Assembly (NCBI GenBank): GCA_934565655.1
Contig: CAKTIE010000006.1
Span: 1 to 64,000 of the forward strand
Direction of reading: 5' to 3'
Source of the DNA: an uncultured Oscillospiraceae bacterium
GTDB lineage: Bacteria > Bacillota > Clostridia > Oscillospirales > Oscillospiraceae
DNA: 64,000 nt
Shown: positions 7,998 through 16,289 of the stretch, in pieces
Layout: each line of letters begins with the position of its first letter
Numbering within the stretch: position 1 is the stretch's first letter
The notes under the pieces: model-generated
Databases searched by the model: none
Told to the model about the DNA's origin: nothing
The model's input: only the letters and a program-made list of their open reading frames with translations
Program-made: the position numbers and the translations under genes

Positions 7998-9284
7998 ATG
8001 AAAGAACGACTGCAACAACTCTGGCCCAACATCAAATTCGCCTGGCGCTGCATGGGGGACAACCTCCGCATCTTCGGTGAAATGGACGAGGTTCGGGCCT
8101 TGAAGCGGGCCTTTCGGGTATTCTGGTGGCGGCTGGGCGACGTATTCGCCCTGATCGGCCGCCTGCTGTGGGCATGGTTCCTGAATACCCGCATGGTGCG
8201 CTCGGCAAAAGCGTGGTGGCAGCGGACGAAAAAGGCTGTGTGGGAGCTGCCCCAGTACCAGTTCCTGCGCCGCTTCTTCGGCAGGCTGAAGGCCAATGTC
8301 TGGCTGCGCTGGCTGGTATTCGGCGGCTTCGCCATTCTGATCTCCCTGCCCTGGTGCCTGTCGGACACCACCAGCGAGACGTACACCTATCTGGTGGTCA
8401 CCGACGAGATCACCGAGGTGGTGGACGGCTATCCCGATTTCACCTATGAAAGCGATACCCTTCGTGTGCTGGACAATACCGGCGGCGACGCCCAGATCAT
8501 TCTGACCGCCGGGCAGACGGTGCTGATCCGTCACGGCGATGAGCTGCTGACGGTGGAGTCCTACACCGAAACGGTGCAGAACCTGCTGGAGCGCTATGAC
8601 ATCCATGTGGGCAAGGACGAGATGATCGGCGTCAACAACACCGGCCTCAAGACCCTGATCCACATCAGCGACGAGCTGCGCTGCCGCCGCCGCGAGACCA
8701 CGGTGGACACCTATAAAACAAAGGTGCTGTACGACTACCTGCTGCCCTATGGCGAGCATGTGATCCTGCAGGAGGGCACCCCCGGCATCACCACCGACAC
8801 CTATGATGACGTATACCGCAGCGGCGAAATGGTCAACACCGTGCTGGTGGACCGCAGCGACAGCACCGCCCGGGCGCAGATCATCGTCTATGGCCGTCTG
8901 GTGAAGGAGGTGGAGCAGGATGACCGCATTGAGCGTGACGTTCCCTACGGCGGCGGACGCTCCGGCGGCTATCTGGTGTTCCAGTCCGGTTACAGCATGA
9001 CCTATTACGACAAGCTCGTCTGCAACTCCACCGCCTATTACAGCGGCGGCGAGAAGGGCGCGGCATGGACCACCGCCACCGGTCACTCGGTGGGGCTGGG
9101 CATCGTCGCCGCCGACCCCAAGACCTTCCCCTACCACTCCCGGATGTTCATCCAGTCCTACGGCATGGGACAGGTGGAGGACACCGGCGGCATGAAGGGC
9201 AACGTGATCGACGTGTGGTTCCCCTCTTACGCAGACTGCGTATCCTGGGGCCGCCGCAACGTGACCGTGTGGCTGCTGGACTGA
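7998..9284 (+). CDS. G5 and 3D domain cell-wall protein (YabE/RpfB-like)
   Basis: A 428-aa membrane-anchored protein. Residues 1-108 are an unusual Trp/Arg-rich cytoplasmic region; a transmembrane helix follows (about 109-130). The outside part has a YabE-type ubiquitin-like (DUF348) segment including TVQNLLERYDIHVGKDEMIG, a G5-like stretch (about 230-300), and a C-terminal 3D domain with the spaced aspartates in AADPKTFP, VEDTGG and VIDVWF. 3D domains occur in lytic transglycosylase-like proteins such as Sps and YabE, so muralytic activity is likely but not shown. GAGGT lies before the ATG. It is a single-gene unit with its own consensus promoter and terminator. Confidence 0.8.
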   Translation: MKERLQQLWPNIKFAWRCMGDNLRIFGEMDEVRALKRAFRVFWWRLGDVFALIGRLLWAWFLNTRMVRSAKAWWQRTKKAVWELPQYQFLRRFFGRLKANVWLRWLVFGGFAILISLPWCLSDTTSETYTYLVVTDEITEVVDGYPDFTYESDTLRVLDNTGGDAQIILTAGQTVLIRHGDELLTVESYTETVQNLLERYDIHVGKDEMIGVNNTGLKTLIHISDELRCRRRETTVDTYKTKVLYDYLLPYGEHVILQEGTPGITTDTYDDVYRSGEMVNTVLVDRSDSTARAQIIVYGRLVKEVEQDDRIERDVPYGGGRSGGYLVFQSGYSMTYYDKLVCNSTAYYSGGEKGAAWTTATGHSVGLGIVAADPKTFPYHSRMFIQSYGMGQVEDTGGMKGNVIDVWFPSYADCVSWGRRNVTVWLLD

Positions 9285-9288
9285 AAGC

Positions 9289-9333
9289 GTGATAAAAAGA
9301 GTGCGTTCCTTTGGAACGCACTCTTTTTATCAC
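9289..9333. terminator. Bidirectional terminator
   Basis: GTGATAAAAAGAGTGCGTTCC / GGAACGCACTCTTTTTATCAC palindrome between convergent genes. The stop codon of the minus-strand GIY-YIG gene lies inside its right arm. Confidence 0.9.
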
Positions 9334-9632
9334 TTGTCCGCCGACACATCCCATTCCCCTGTCTCCGGCAGCAGCTCCGCCAGCCGCTCCGGCGCGGCGG
9401 CAAGCTGTGCCTTCTGCTGATGGGTCAGGTGCTTCTTGATGGCGTATTCCACCCTTGCCGCCGTGGACTTGTCACCGCAGCGCCACACCGCCGCGATGGC
9501 CTCCGGCGGATAGGAACGGGTGAACTTCGCGCCCTTGCCCGACAGATGCTGCCGATAGCGCTTTTCTACATCCGCCGCAAGGCCTGTGTAGTACACGCCG
9601 CCCCGGCATAGGAGCATATATACAAAATACAT
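9330..9632 (-). CDS. GIY-YIG nuclease domain protein
   Basis: 100-aa protein of the YhbQ/UPF0213 type. MYFVYMLLC opens the fold, followed by GGVYYTGLAADVEKRYRQH with the two signature tyrosine blocks, the conserved Arg (KRYRQH), and KKHLTHQQKAQL near the C-terminus. The catalytic Glu of the fold is in ARVEYAIKKH. The biological substrate of these stand-alone domains is unclear. The start at 9632 is preferred over 9677 because GGGGAG precedes it and the domain begins immediately. Confidence 0.85.
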   Translation of the reverse strand: MYFVYMLLCRGGVYYTGLAADVEKRYRQHLSGKGAKFTRSYPPEAIAAVWRCGDKSTAARVEYAIKKHLTHQQKAQLAAAPERLAELLPETGEWDVSADK

Positions 9633-9671
9633 CCGCCATCTCCCCTTTTGTCCCATTTTACCGGAATTTCC

Positions 9672-9700
9672 TTGCAATTACAACCGCCGTGTGGTAAAAT
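9672..9700 (+). promoter_or_regulatory. Sigma-A promoter
   Basis: TTGCAA (9672-9677), 17 bp, TAAAAT (9695-9700). Drives the hypothetical gene at 9735 and, 11 bp further, the PLP enzyme gene. Confidence 0.75.
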
Positions 9701-9734
9701 TTTTGGTTGAAATCTGTGCAATAAGGAGCCTTTT

Positions 9735-10487
9735 ATGGGACTTTTTGATTACTATCTGCGGTATATGACTGAGCTGCTGGAGGGCAGCCGTCCCGCGCCG
9801 GAGGGCATCACCCTGACGGCGGAGGACGAGGAGGGGCGCACCCGCCAGATCACGGAGCAGCTGGCGTCCATGGGTGCGGCGGACTTCGTCCGGGCCTGCG
9901 CGGCGCAGGACGGCGAAACGCTGCCGGAGGAGCTGTTCAGCGGCGACAGCGGCATGGCAGGCTTTGAGGCGTTTCTGAAAAGCGCCCGGCAGGAGGAAGC
10001 CCCTCAGCCGGAAGCGTCCGGTGAGCCTGACCCCGACGCAGGCAAGCACGCCTTCGAGGTATTTCTGGACTGCGTGGCCATGGATGACGGACTGGTGCAG
10101 TATCTCATCGACGTGCTGAAGCGCCGGGACTGGAAGGAGTTCTACAAGCTGAGCCAGATCACCACCCGCATGGATCTTGACCCGGAGGAATTCCTCTACT
10201 GGCTGGGCCACCGGGAGGACTATGCCGATGACGAGGAGCGCTCCTGCGCCGTCATCATGGACAGCTGTCTGGAGCGGCTGATGAACGAGGGGAAGCTGGA
10301 GCTGGCGGCGGCGCTGCTCAGCGGCGACCAGACCACCTTTGACCGCTTCCGCTGCGACGCGCCGGAGCTGGTGCACCTGCCTCAGGCCACCTACGAGTGG
10401 TTCAGCCGTAACTATCTGGATCGGGACTACCCCATCCGGGTGCTGATGAAATGGAACGGCGTCACCTTCCCGGAAGAGCGCCAGTAA
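9735..10487 (+). CDS. Acidic hypothetical protein
   Basis: 250 aa, not recognised. It is strongly acidic, mostly helical in appearance, without signal peptide or membrane segment. An Ala/Glu/Pro-rich linker (about 92-113) separates an N-terminal part from a C-terminal part that begins HAFEVFLDCVAMDDGLVQYL. AAGGAG sits before the ATG. It is the first gene of a two-gene unit with the methionine gamma-lyase family protein (11-bp gap), which is the only functional hint. A cytosolic role is inferred. Confidence 0.75.
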   Translation: MGLFDYYLRYMTELLEGSRPAPEGITLTAEDEEGRTRQITEQLASMGAADFVRACAAQDGETLPEELFSGDSGMAGFEAFLKSARQEEAPQPEASGEPDPDAGKHAFEVFLDCVAMDDGLVQYLIDVLKRRDWKEFYKLSQITTRMDLDPEEFLYWLGHREDYADDEERSCAVIMDSCLERLMNEGKLELAAALLSGDQTTFDRFRCDAPELVHLPQATYEWFSRNYLDRDYPIRVLMKWNGVTFPEERQ

Positions 10488-10498
10488 GGAGAGAGCAT

Positions 10499-11779
10499 AT
10501 GACCACCAATGAACTGTACGCCCAGATGGGCGTTTCCCAGCGGGTGCTGGATTTCGGCGCGGCGGTGCTGGCGGAGATCGCGCCCCAGTTCGCCCATATC
10601 GACGCCGTGGCTGAGCACAATCAGGCCAAGGTGATACAGGCCATGCAGGAGAACCGTCTGGCCGCCATGCACTTCAACCCCTCCACCGGCTACGGCTACG
10701 ACGATGACGGCCGGGATAATCTGGAGCGCATTTATGCCCGCATCTTCGGCACCGAGGCGGCGCTGGTCCGGCCCCAGATCACCTGCGGCACCCACGCGCT
10801 GGCGCTGGCGCTGGCGGCCAACCTGCTGCCGGGCGACGAGCTGCTGTCGCCGGTGGGCGCACCCTATGACACGCTGGCAGGTGTGATCGGCACGCGGCCC
10901 ACCCCCGGCTCGCTGGCGGAGTACGGCGTCAGCTACCGGCAGGTGGAGCTGCTGGAGGGCGGCGCCTTCGACTATGACGGCATCCGCGCCGCCATCAACG
11001 AGAAAACCAAGCTCATCACCATCCAGCGCTCCAAGGGCTACGCCACCCGCCCCAGCTACTCCGTGGCCCAGATCGGTGAGCTGATCGCCTTCTGCAAGCA
11101 GTGCAAGCCGGATGTGATCTGCATGGTGGACAACTGCTACGGCGAGTTCGTGGAGACCGACGAGCCTACCAACGTGGGCGCGGACATGGCCGTGGGCAGT
11201 CTCATCAAGAATCTGGGCGGCGGACTGGCTCCCACCGGCGGCTACATCTGCGGCCGTCAGGACTTGATCGACCGCTGCGCCTATCGCCTGACCGCGCCCG
11301 GCCTGGGCCGCGAGGTAGGCGCGAATCTGGGCGTACTGCCCGCCTTCTATCAGGGGCTGTTTCTGGCCCCCACGGTGGTGTCCTCCGCCGTGAAGGGCGC
11401 GGTGTTCGCCGCCGCCTGCTATGAAAAGCTGGGCTTCCGTGTGGTGCCCTCCTCCCGCGAGACCCGCCGGGACATCATTCAGGCGGTGGAGCTGAAGAGC
11501 CGCGCGGGCATGGTGGCCTTCTGCAAGGGTATTCAGGCCGCCGCGCCGGTGGACAGCTACGTCACACCGGAGCCGTGGGCCATGCCGGGCTATGACGACG
11601 AGGTCATCATGGCGGCGGGCGCGTTCATTCAGGGCGCGTCCATCGAGCTTTCCGCCGACGGCCCCATCCGCGAGCCCTACGCCGTGTACTTTCAGGGCGG
11701 CCTGACCTGGTATCACGCCAAGCTGGGCATCCTCATGAGCCTGCAAAACATGCTGGACGCAGGATTGATCGAGCTATAA
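10499..11779 (+). CDS. Methionine gamma-lyase family (aluminium resistance) PLP enzyme
   Basis: 426 aa, matching PF06838 (methionine gamma-lyase family, historically 'aluminium resistance protein'). It is a fold-type I PLP enzyme. Visible: an N-terminal HFNPSTGYGYDDDGRD, the cofactor region CGTHALALALAANL, DNCYGEFVE with the PLP-interacting Asp, and the Schiff-base lysine in SLIKNLGGGLAPTGGY. The enzyme is expected to act on a sulfur amino acid, but its physiological substrate is not settled in the family. The ATG at 10499 follows AAGGAGAG; the same frame is open further upstream but overlaps the previous gene. Ends at a strong terminator. Confidence 0.85.
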   Translation: MTTNELYAQMGVSQRVLDFGAAVLAEIAPQFAHIDAVAEHNQAKVIQAMQENRLAAMHFNPSTGYGYDDDGRDNLERIYARIFGTEAALVRPQITCGTHALALALAANLLPGDELLSPVGAPYDTLAGVIGTRPTPGSLAEYGVSYRQVELLEGGAFDYDGIRAAINEKTKLITIQRSKGYATRPSYSVAQIGELIAFCKQCKPDVICMVDNCYGEFVETDEPTNVGADMAVGSLIKNLGGGLAPTGGYICGRQDLIDRCAYRLTAPGLGREVGANLGVLPAFYQGLFLAPTVVSSAVKGAVFAAACYEKLGFRVVPSSRETRRDIIQAVELKSRAGMVAFCKGIQAAAPVDSYVTPEPWAMPGYDDEVIMAAGAFIQGASIELSADGPIREPYAVYFQGGLTWYHAKLGILMSLQNMLDAGLIEL

Positions 11780-11820
11780 GCAAAAAGAGAGACTGGCAAA
11801 GCCAGTCTCTCTTTTTGCTT
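11780..11820. terminator. Bidirectional terminator
   Basis: GCAAAAAGAGAGACTGGC-AAA-GCCAGTCTCTCTTTTTGC, shared by the convergent PLP enzyme and lipoprotein genes. Confidence 0.92.
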
Positions 11821-12316
11821 ATTCCGCTTGGCCGGTCACGATGCCGTACATGGTCACCAGCAGCTCCTCCGTGACGTTCTCCGTCATGCCCAGCGTATAG
11901 CTGACGCCGTCGGTATGCCACAGGGCCATGCCCTGCCCCTCGTCGGTGAAGTAGCAGGTATAGGGCACATCCTCGGAATCGTTGGTGGTCTTTGTCCACT
12001 CATAGTACATGCCGGAGATGTCCTGCACCGTCTGGGTCTTCTGGCCCCGGTAGGTGTAGGTCTGTCCCTGATAGACGAAGCTCACCTGGGCCAGGGGCTC
12101 TTTATCGCCGTCGATGTAGCTGTACGTCACATCCACCGCCGTGATGGGCACATTCAGCGTGATGCCGGTCTTCTCCGCCACCTCTTCGGCGGTGGACTCA
12201 TGCACCGGGTTAGGAAGCTGGCTGACGTCGCCGCTCTCCTGAGGCTTTTTCACCGTGCAGGCAGCCAGCGCCAGCACGCAGCAGGCAGACAACGCAAACA
12301 CAAGCAGTTTTTTCAT
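11819..12316 (-). CDS. Small lipoprotein of unknown function
   Basis: 165-aa exported protein. A signal peptide of type II is clear: MKKLLVFALSACCVLALAAC with the lipobox Cys at 20. The mature part has a Ser/Glu-rich linker, then a single globular region with TGITLNVPITAVDVTYSYID and later QMALWHTDGVSYTL-like content; it looks like a compact beta domain. No family is recognised. Start 12316 is chosen for the signal peptide and the AAAGGAAG upstream, over an ATG ten codons earlier. It faces the PLP enzyme gene across the terminator and is probably monocistronic. Confidence 0.75.
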   Translation of the reverse strand: MKKLLVFALSACCVLALAACTVKKPQESGDVSQLPNPVHESTAEEVAEKTGITLNVPITAVDVTYSYIDGDKEPLAQVSFVYQGQTYTYRGQKTQTVQDISGMYYEWTKTTNDSEDVPYTCYFTDEGQGMALWHTDGVSYTLGMTENVTEELLVTMYGIVTGQAE

Positions 12317-12409
12317 AATGATAACTTCCTTTCTCTGGAATGACACTCCTTAGACGTGTCTCTCCCGCAAAAGGTTCCCACAGAGGGAAGATTTCTCAAC
12401 ACACAAAAT

Positions 12410-13486
12410 TTACACCAGCTCCGACAGGTGGTGGGGCTGCTCCTCCCCCGCCAGCACGCGGCACGCACCGGCGGCCAGGGCCTCCATCTCAAACTCGCCG
12501 GCCATGACCTCCACCGGCGCGATGAAGGACAGCTTCTTCGTCAGATAGTCCACCACATACCGGGAGTGGGCGATGCCGCCGGTGAGGATGATGCGGTCGA
12601 TCTGTCCGTCGGCCGCCGCCGCCAGCGCGCCAAGGGACTTGGCCGCGCCGTACAGCATGGCGTCGTACACCAGCTTGGCCTTCTCGTCGCCTGCGGCGAT
12701 GCGCTGCTCCACCTCGCGGGCGTCGCTGGTGCCCAGATGGGCCTTCAGGCCGCCTGCGCCCCGGACGAACTTCATCAGCTCCTTCTCCGTGTACTGGCCG
12801 GAGAAGCACAGATGGATCAGGCTCTGGCAGTCCTCGCCGCCGCTGCGCTCCGGAGCGAACATGATCTCGTCATCACGGACACCGTCCACCATTTTGCCGC
12901 CGATGAACAGCCGCGCCGAAGCGCCGCCGCCCAGATGCAGCACGATGAAGCGGCACTGCTCCAGTGGCTTATGCATGACCTCCCTGGCGCAGCGGATGGC
13001 CATGGCCCGGCAGTTCAGGGCGTGGCCCAGCATCCGGCGCTGCAGCATGGGCATGCCGGTAATGCGGGTGACGGGAGTCATTTCGTCCACCGCCACGGGA
13101 TCGTACACATAGGCGGGAATACCCTGCTTCTCTGCGATGTGCAGGGCGATGACCGCGCCCAGATTGGAGGCGTGGGCCGCCTCCTTCACGCCGTATAGAT
13201 AGTCGCACATCTGCTTGTCCACCACGAAGGCGCCGGAGGGGCAGGGCGGGATCTGGCCGCCCCGGGCACACACGGCGTTCAGGCTCTCCGGGGCAATATT
13301 CTTCTCGTCCAGCACCTTCTCCACCAGAGCGCGGCGGAAGTCCACCTGATCCATGATCTGGGCGAAGGGGGCAAGCTCATCGGCGCTGTGGCGCAGCGTC
13401 TCCTGAAAGACGCACTGCTCGCCGTCAAAGACGCCCATCTTGGTGGAGGTGGAGCCGGGATTGATCACAAGGATGCGATAGTTCAT
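12410..13486 (-). CDS. buk: Butyrate kinase
   Basis: Converts butyryl-phosphate and ADP to butyrate and ATP (ASKHA acetokinase superfamily), the last step of one butyrate route. 358 aa, the family norm. Motifs: ILVINPGSTSTKMGVF (ADENOSINE/phosphate 1), ARGGQIPPCPSGAFVV, FIVLHLGGGAS (phosphate 2), and RIILTGGIAHSRYVVDYL (adenosine). An ATG two codons upstream (13492) is only three bases from the AGGAG, so 13486 is preferred. It lies 21 bp downstream of pfkA on the same strand. No phosphotransbutyrylase (ptb) gene is present in the window, although buk often follows ptb. Confidence 0.93.
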   Translation of the reverse strand: MNYRILVINPGSTSTKMGVFDGEQCVFQETLRHSADELAPFAQIMDQVDFRRALVEKVLDEKNIAPESLNAVCARGGQIPPCPSGAFVVDKQMCDYLYGVKEAAHASNLGAVIALHIAEKQGIPAYVYDPVAVDEMTPVTRITGMPMLQRRMLGHALNCRAMAIRCAREVMHKPLEQCRFIVLHLGGGASARLFIGGKMVDGVRDDEIMFAPERSGGEDCQSLIHLCFSGQYTEKELMKFVRGAGGLKAHLGTSDAREVEQRIAAGDEKAKLVYDAMLYGAAKSLGALAAAADGQIDRIILTGGIAHSRYVVDYLTKKLSFIAPVEVMAGEFEMEALAAGACRVLAGEEQPHHLSELV

Positions 13487-13507
13487 TGGCATGCTCTCCT
13501 TTTTGGC

Positions 13508-14485
13508 TTATTGACCGGTCATGGTCTTCATGACCTGGAACTCCTCCTGGTTCAGGGTCTTCATCATGGCCAGACCCTCGTCGATGTCCAGATCGGACAC
13601 CTGGTCGCTGTGGATCACGATGACCCGGTTGGTGCCGCCCTCGGCCAGCACGCGCACCGCCTCATAGCCCATGCGGGTGGCGATGACGCGATCCTTGGCG
13701 GTGGGGCTGCCGCCCCGCTGGATGTGACCCAGAATGGTGACGCGGGGGTCGAGACCCAGCTCGCTCTTGATCTGCTCGCCCACCTTCATGGCGCTGACGC
13801 AGCCCTCGGCCACCACGATCATGAAGTTGGTCTTGCCCATCAGGCGGGCCTGACGGATCTTCTCGGCCACATGAGCCTCGAAGTCATACTCTGTCTCCGG
13901 CACCAGCACCGCCGTGGCGCCCACGGCAAGGCCCACATACAGCGCCAGATATCCGGCGTGGCGGCCCATGACCTCCACCACGGAGCAGCGCTCATGGGAC
14001 TGCATGGTGTCCCGCAGCTTGTCGATGCACTCCACTGCCGTGTTGGCGGCGGTATCGAAGCCGATGGTATAATCGGTACAGACGATATCGTTGTCGATGG
14101 TGCCGGGGATGCCCACCACGGAGATGCCCCACTTGCTCAGATCCTGCGCACCCCGGAAGGTGCCGTCGCCGCCGATGGCCACGATGCCGTCCAGACCCAG
14201 CAGCTTGCAGGTGTTATAGGCCTTCTCCTGTCCTTCCTTGGTGCGGAATTCGTCGCTGCGGGCGGTATACAGGATGGTGCCGCCCCGGTTGATGATGCGG
14301 CTGACGCTGGAGCTGTCCATCTGCACGAAGTCGCCGTTGATGAGGCCCTGCCAGCCGCGGCGGATGCCCACCACCTCGATGCCCCGGCTCAGGGCGCTGC
14401 GCACCACGGCGCGGATGGCGGCGTTCATACCCGGCGCGTCGCCGCCGGAGGTCAGGACACCGATGCGTTTTACTGCGTTTTCCAT
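13508..14485 (-). CDS. pfkA: ATP-dependent 6-phosphofructokinase
   Basis: Phosphorylates fructose 6-phosphate at the committed step of glycolysis. 325 aa. Motifs: IGVLTSGGDAPGMNAAIRA (ATP-binding loop), AIGGDGTFRGA (Gly, not Asp, at the discriminator position, so ATP rather than PPi), GIPGTIDNDI (catalytic Asp), VVEVMGRHAGYLAL, and GHIQRGGSPTAKDR. AGAGGTG precedes the ATG. First gene of a pfkA-buk unit, driven by a minus-strand promoter at 14545-14573. Confidence 0.97.
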   Translation of the reverse strand: MENAVKRIGVLTSGGDAPGMNAAIRAVVRSALSRGIEVVGIRRGWQGLINGDFVQMDSSSVSRIINRGGTILYTARSDEFRTKEGQEKAYNTCKLLGLDGIVAIGGDGTFRGAQDLSKWGISVVGIPGTIDNDIVCTDYTIGFDTAANTAVECIDKLRDTMQSHERCSVVEVMGRHAGYLALYVGLAVGATAVLVPETEYDFEAHVAEKIRQARLMGKTNFMIVVAEGCVSAMKVGEQIKSELGLDPRVTILGHIQRGGSPTAKDRVIATRMGYEAVRVLAEGGTNRVIVIHSDQVSDLDIDEGLAMMKTLNQEEFQVMKTMTGQ

Positions 14486-14544
14486 AGTACATACACCTCT
14501 GTTATCATGAGTTTATGTTTACCATCGATTTTATTCCATGATAT

Positions 14545-14573
14545 AGTATACCACGGCGGACGGCGCAAGGCAA
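14545..14573 (-). promoter_or_regulatory. Promoter of pfkA-buk
   Basis: Minus strand: TTGCCT (14573-14568), 17 bp, TATACT (14550-14545). It lies three bp from the -35 of the plus-strand promoter at 14577-14605. Confidence 0.7.
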
Positions 14574-14576
14574 CCG

Positions 14577-14605
14577 TTGAAATAATCGCCGGCCTGTGCT
14601 AAAAT
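14577..14605 (+). promoter_or_regulatory. Promoter of the 14639-15353 genes
   Basis: TTGAAA (14577-14582), 17 bp, TAAAAT (14600-14605); back to back with the pfkA promoter. Confidence 0.7.
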
Positions 14606-14638
14606 GGTGAAAAATCTGCGTCAAAGGGAGAGATGACC

Positions 14639-14899
14639 ATGCATCCCCAGTTCGAGGGCCTTACGCCCCAGTGGTTCAAGCGGGCCAACGTATACACCGG
14701 CTCCATCGGTGATTTCCGCTACCGCTTCGCCACGGACAAGAAGGAGAATACGCTGCGCGCGTCGGTATACAGCGTCTATTGCTACGAGGTGGCTGACGAT
14801 GTGGTGGAGAAGACCTTCCCGTGGGACGAGGAGGGCGTAAAGGCGCTGCAGCAATGGGTACAGGCGAAATACGAAGCGTTTGCAAAGGAGCACAGCTGA
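14639..14899 (+). CDS. Small conserved-looking hypothetical protein
   Basis: 86 aa, not assigned to a family. Soluble, aromatic-rich (several Trp, Tyr and Phe), with the central block VYTGSIGDFRYRFATDKKEN followed by a helical C-terminus WVQAKYEAFAKEHS. ATG 14639 has AAAGGGAGAG at a normal distance; the ATG two codons earlier is too close. One base separates it from the NUDIX gene, so the two are almost certainly translated from one message. Confidence 0.75.
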   Translation: MHPQFEGLTPQWFKRANVYTGSIGDFRYRFATDKKENTLRASVYSVYCYEVADDVVEKTFPWDEEGVKALQQWVQAKYEAFAKEHS

Positions 14900-14900
14900 T

Positions 14901-15353
14901 ATGTCACAGCATTTTCTCTGCTACTCGGCGGTATTCCCGCTGCTGCTGAGAGAGCATGACGGCAGGCGGGAGATCCTGCTGCACCACCGGTATCACACCG
15001 GCTACATGGACGGCAAGTGGGATATTGCCGCCTCCGGCCATGTAGAGGAGGGTGAGACGGCCCGTCAGGCGCTGGCCCGCGAGTGCTATGAGGAGCTGGG
15101 CATCCGCGTCCGGCCGGAGGATGCCGAATTTGCCCATGTCTGCCACCGTCTGGGTCAGGAGGGTGATCGTACCTATTATGACCTGTATTTCTTCGTCCAT
15201 GCCTATGAGGGCACACCCGCCATCATGGAGCCGGACAAGTGCGACGGTCTGGGCTGGTTCCCGCTGGACGCACTGCCGGAGGATATGATCGGCGTCCGCC
15301 GCCTGCACCTTCATCAGGCGCTGAACGGCGAGGTATACGACGAGCTGTTTTAA
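14901..15353 (+). CDS. NUDIX hydrolase
   Basis: 150-aa pyrophosphohydrolase acting on a nucleoside diphosphate linked to a variable moiety. The full Nudix box is visible: GHVEEGETARQALARECYEELGI, listed here in two parts, G-x5-E in GHVEEGE and RE-x2-EE-x-G in RECYEELG. The N-terminus LLREHDGRREILLHHRYHTG resembles housecleaning enzymes of the IPP isomerase/MutT-like group, but substrate cannot be read from the sequence. AAAGGAG overlaps the end of the preceding gene. Confidence 0.9.
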   Translation: MSQHFLCYSAVFPLLLREHDGRREILLHHRYHTGYMDGKWDIAASGHVEEGETARQALARECYEELGIRVRPEDAEFAHVCHRLGQEGDRTYYDLYFFVHAYEGTPAIMEPDKCDGLGWFPLDALPEDMIGVRRLHLHQALNGEVYDELF

Positions 15354-15385
15354 GAAAGAAACGCATCTTCAGCTTTTCCGGAAGC

Positions 15386-15516
15386 AAAGCCTCCCTTGTG
15401 TAAAGGGAGGTGTCACCGAAGGTGACGGAGGGATTGTCGTAAAACGGACAACCACCCAGTCAACCCCTCAGTCACGGCTTTCGCCGCGACAGCTCCCCTT
15501 GCACAGGGGAGCCTTT
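15386..15516. repeat. MITE-like intergenic repeat, copy 2
   Basis: Inverted ends AAAGCCTCCCTTGTGTAAAG and CCCCTTGCACAGGGGAGCC bound a 131-bp unit. The interior has GGGATTGTCG and CGGACAACC in common with 176-350. It fills most of the gap between the NUDIX and Fe-S protein genes and has no coding content. Confidence 0.65.
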
Positions 15517-15552
15517 GAAAGCACGCCGCATGGCAGTTCTCTGATAAGCCGC

Positions 15553-15584
15553 AAAGAAACGCACCCGGACGGGTGCGTTTCTTT
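15553..15584. terminator. Bidirectional terminator
   Basis: AAAGAAACGCACCC-GGAC-GGGTGCGTTTCTTT between convergent genes. Confidence 0.9.
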
Positions 15585-15596
15585 CACGTTATGGGC

Positions 15597-16289
15597 TCAG
15601 TTTTCCCGCAGGGTGCCGTCGATGTTGACGGTGACCACCTGCCAGGGGATGAATTTTCCGCTGTTCTGCAGGGCCGTTTTGGCGGCGAACTCCAGCCCGC
15701 CGCAGCAGGGCACCTCCATCCGCACGATGGTCAGGGAGCGGATGTCGTTGCGGCTGATGATCTCCGTCAGCTTCTCCGTGTAGTCCACGCCGTCCAGCTT
15801 GGGACAGCCGATGAGACAGACCTTCCCTGCCAGCAGGCGGCTGTGGAAGCCGCCGTAGGTGAACGCGGAGCAGTCCGCCGCCACCAGCAGCGACGCGCCG
15901 TCAAAATACGGGGCCTGCACCGGAGCCAGCTTGATCTGCACCGGCCAGTTGGTCAGCTGGCCCTCCTGCTCTCCGGCGGCAGGCGCAGGCTTTTTCCGCT
16001 GCATCTGCCGCATGGCCGCGCCGGGACATCCGGTGTGGACAGGGCGCTCCTTGGCAGCCTTGGCGGCCAGCACGGCGGCCTCGTCATAGGCGGGCGCCTC
16101 CCGCTCCTCAAAGGTGATGGCATTGGTATGACAGGCGGGCAGGCAATCGCCCAGACCGTCGCAGTAATGCTCGTGCATCAGCTTCGCCTTGCCGTTCGCC
16201 AGGCCGATGGCGCCCTCGTGACAGGCGTTGACGCAGGCCCCGCAGCCGTCGCACTTCTCCTCGTCGATATGGATGATCTTGCGGATCAT
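15597..16289 (-). CDS. 4Fe-4S ferredoxin-domain protein
   Basis: 230-aa soluble electron-transfer-type protein. The N-terminus holds a complete cluster motif CDGCGACVNAC (about 12-22) and a second set YCDGLGDCLPACH with only three cysteines. A charged linker with CPGAAM follows, then a C-terminal domain with LLVAADCSAFTYGGFH, LIGCPKL and a vicinal Cys pair in RMEVPCCGG. Proteins of this layout occur in clostridia and may pass electrons to a partner, but no partner gene is adjacent. Start 16289 is favoured by GAGGAGG at normal spacing; the ATG at 16295 is too close. Confidence 0.8.
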   Translation of the reverse strand: MIRKIIHIDEEKCDGCGACVNACHEGAIGLANGKAKLMHEHYCDGLGDCLPACHTNAITFEEREAPAYDEAAVLAAKAAKERPVHTGCPGAAMRQMQRKKPAPAAGEQEGQLTNWPVQIKLAPVQAPYFDGASLLVAADCSAFTYGGFHSRLLAGKVCLIGCPKLDGVDYTEKLTEIISRNDIRSLTIVRMEVPCCGGLEFAAKTALQNSGKFIPWQVVTVNIDGTLREN

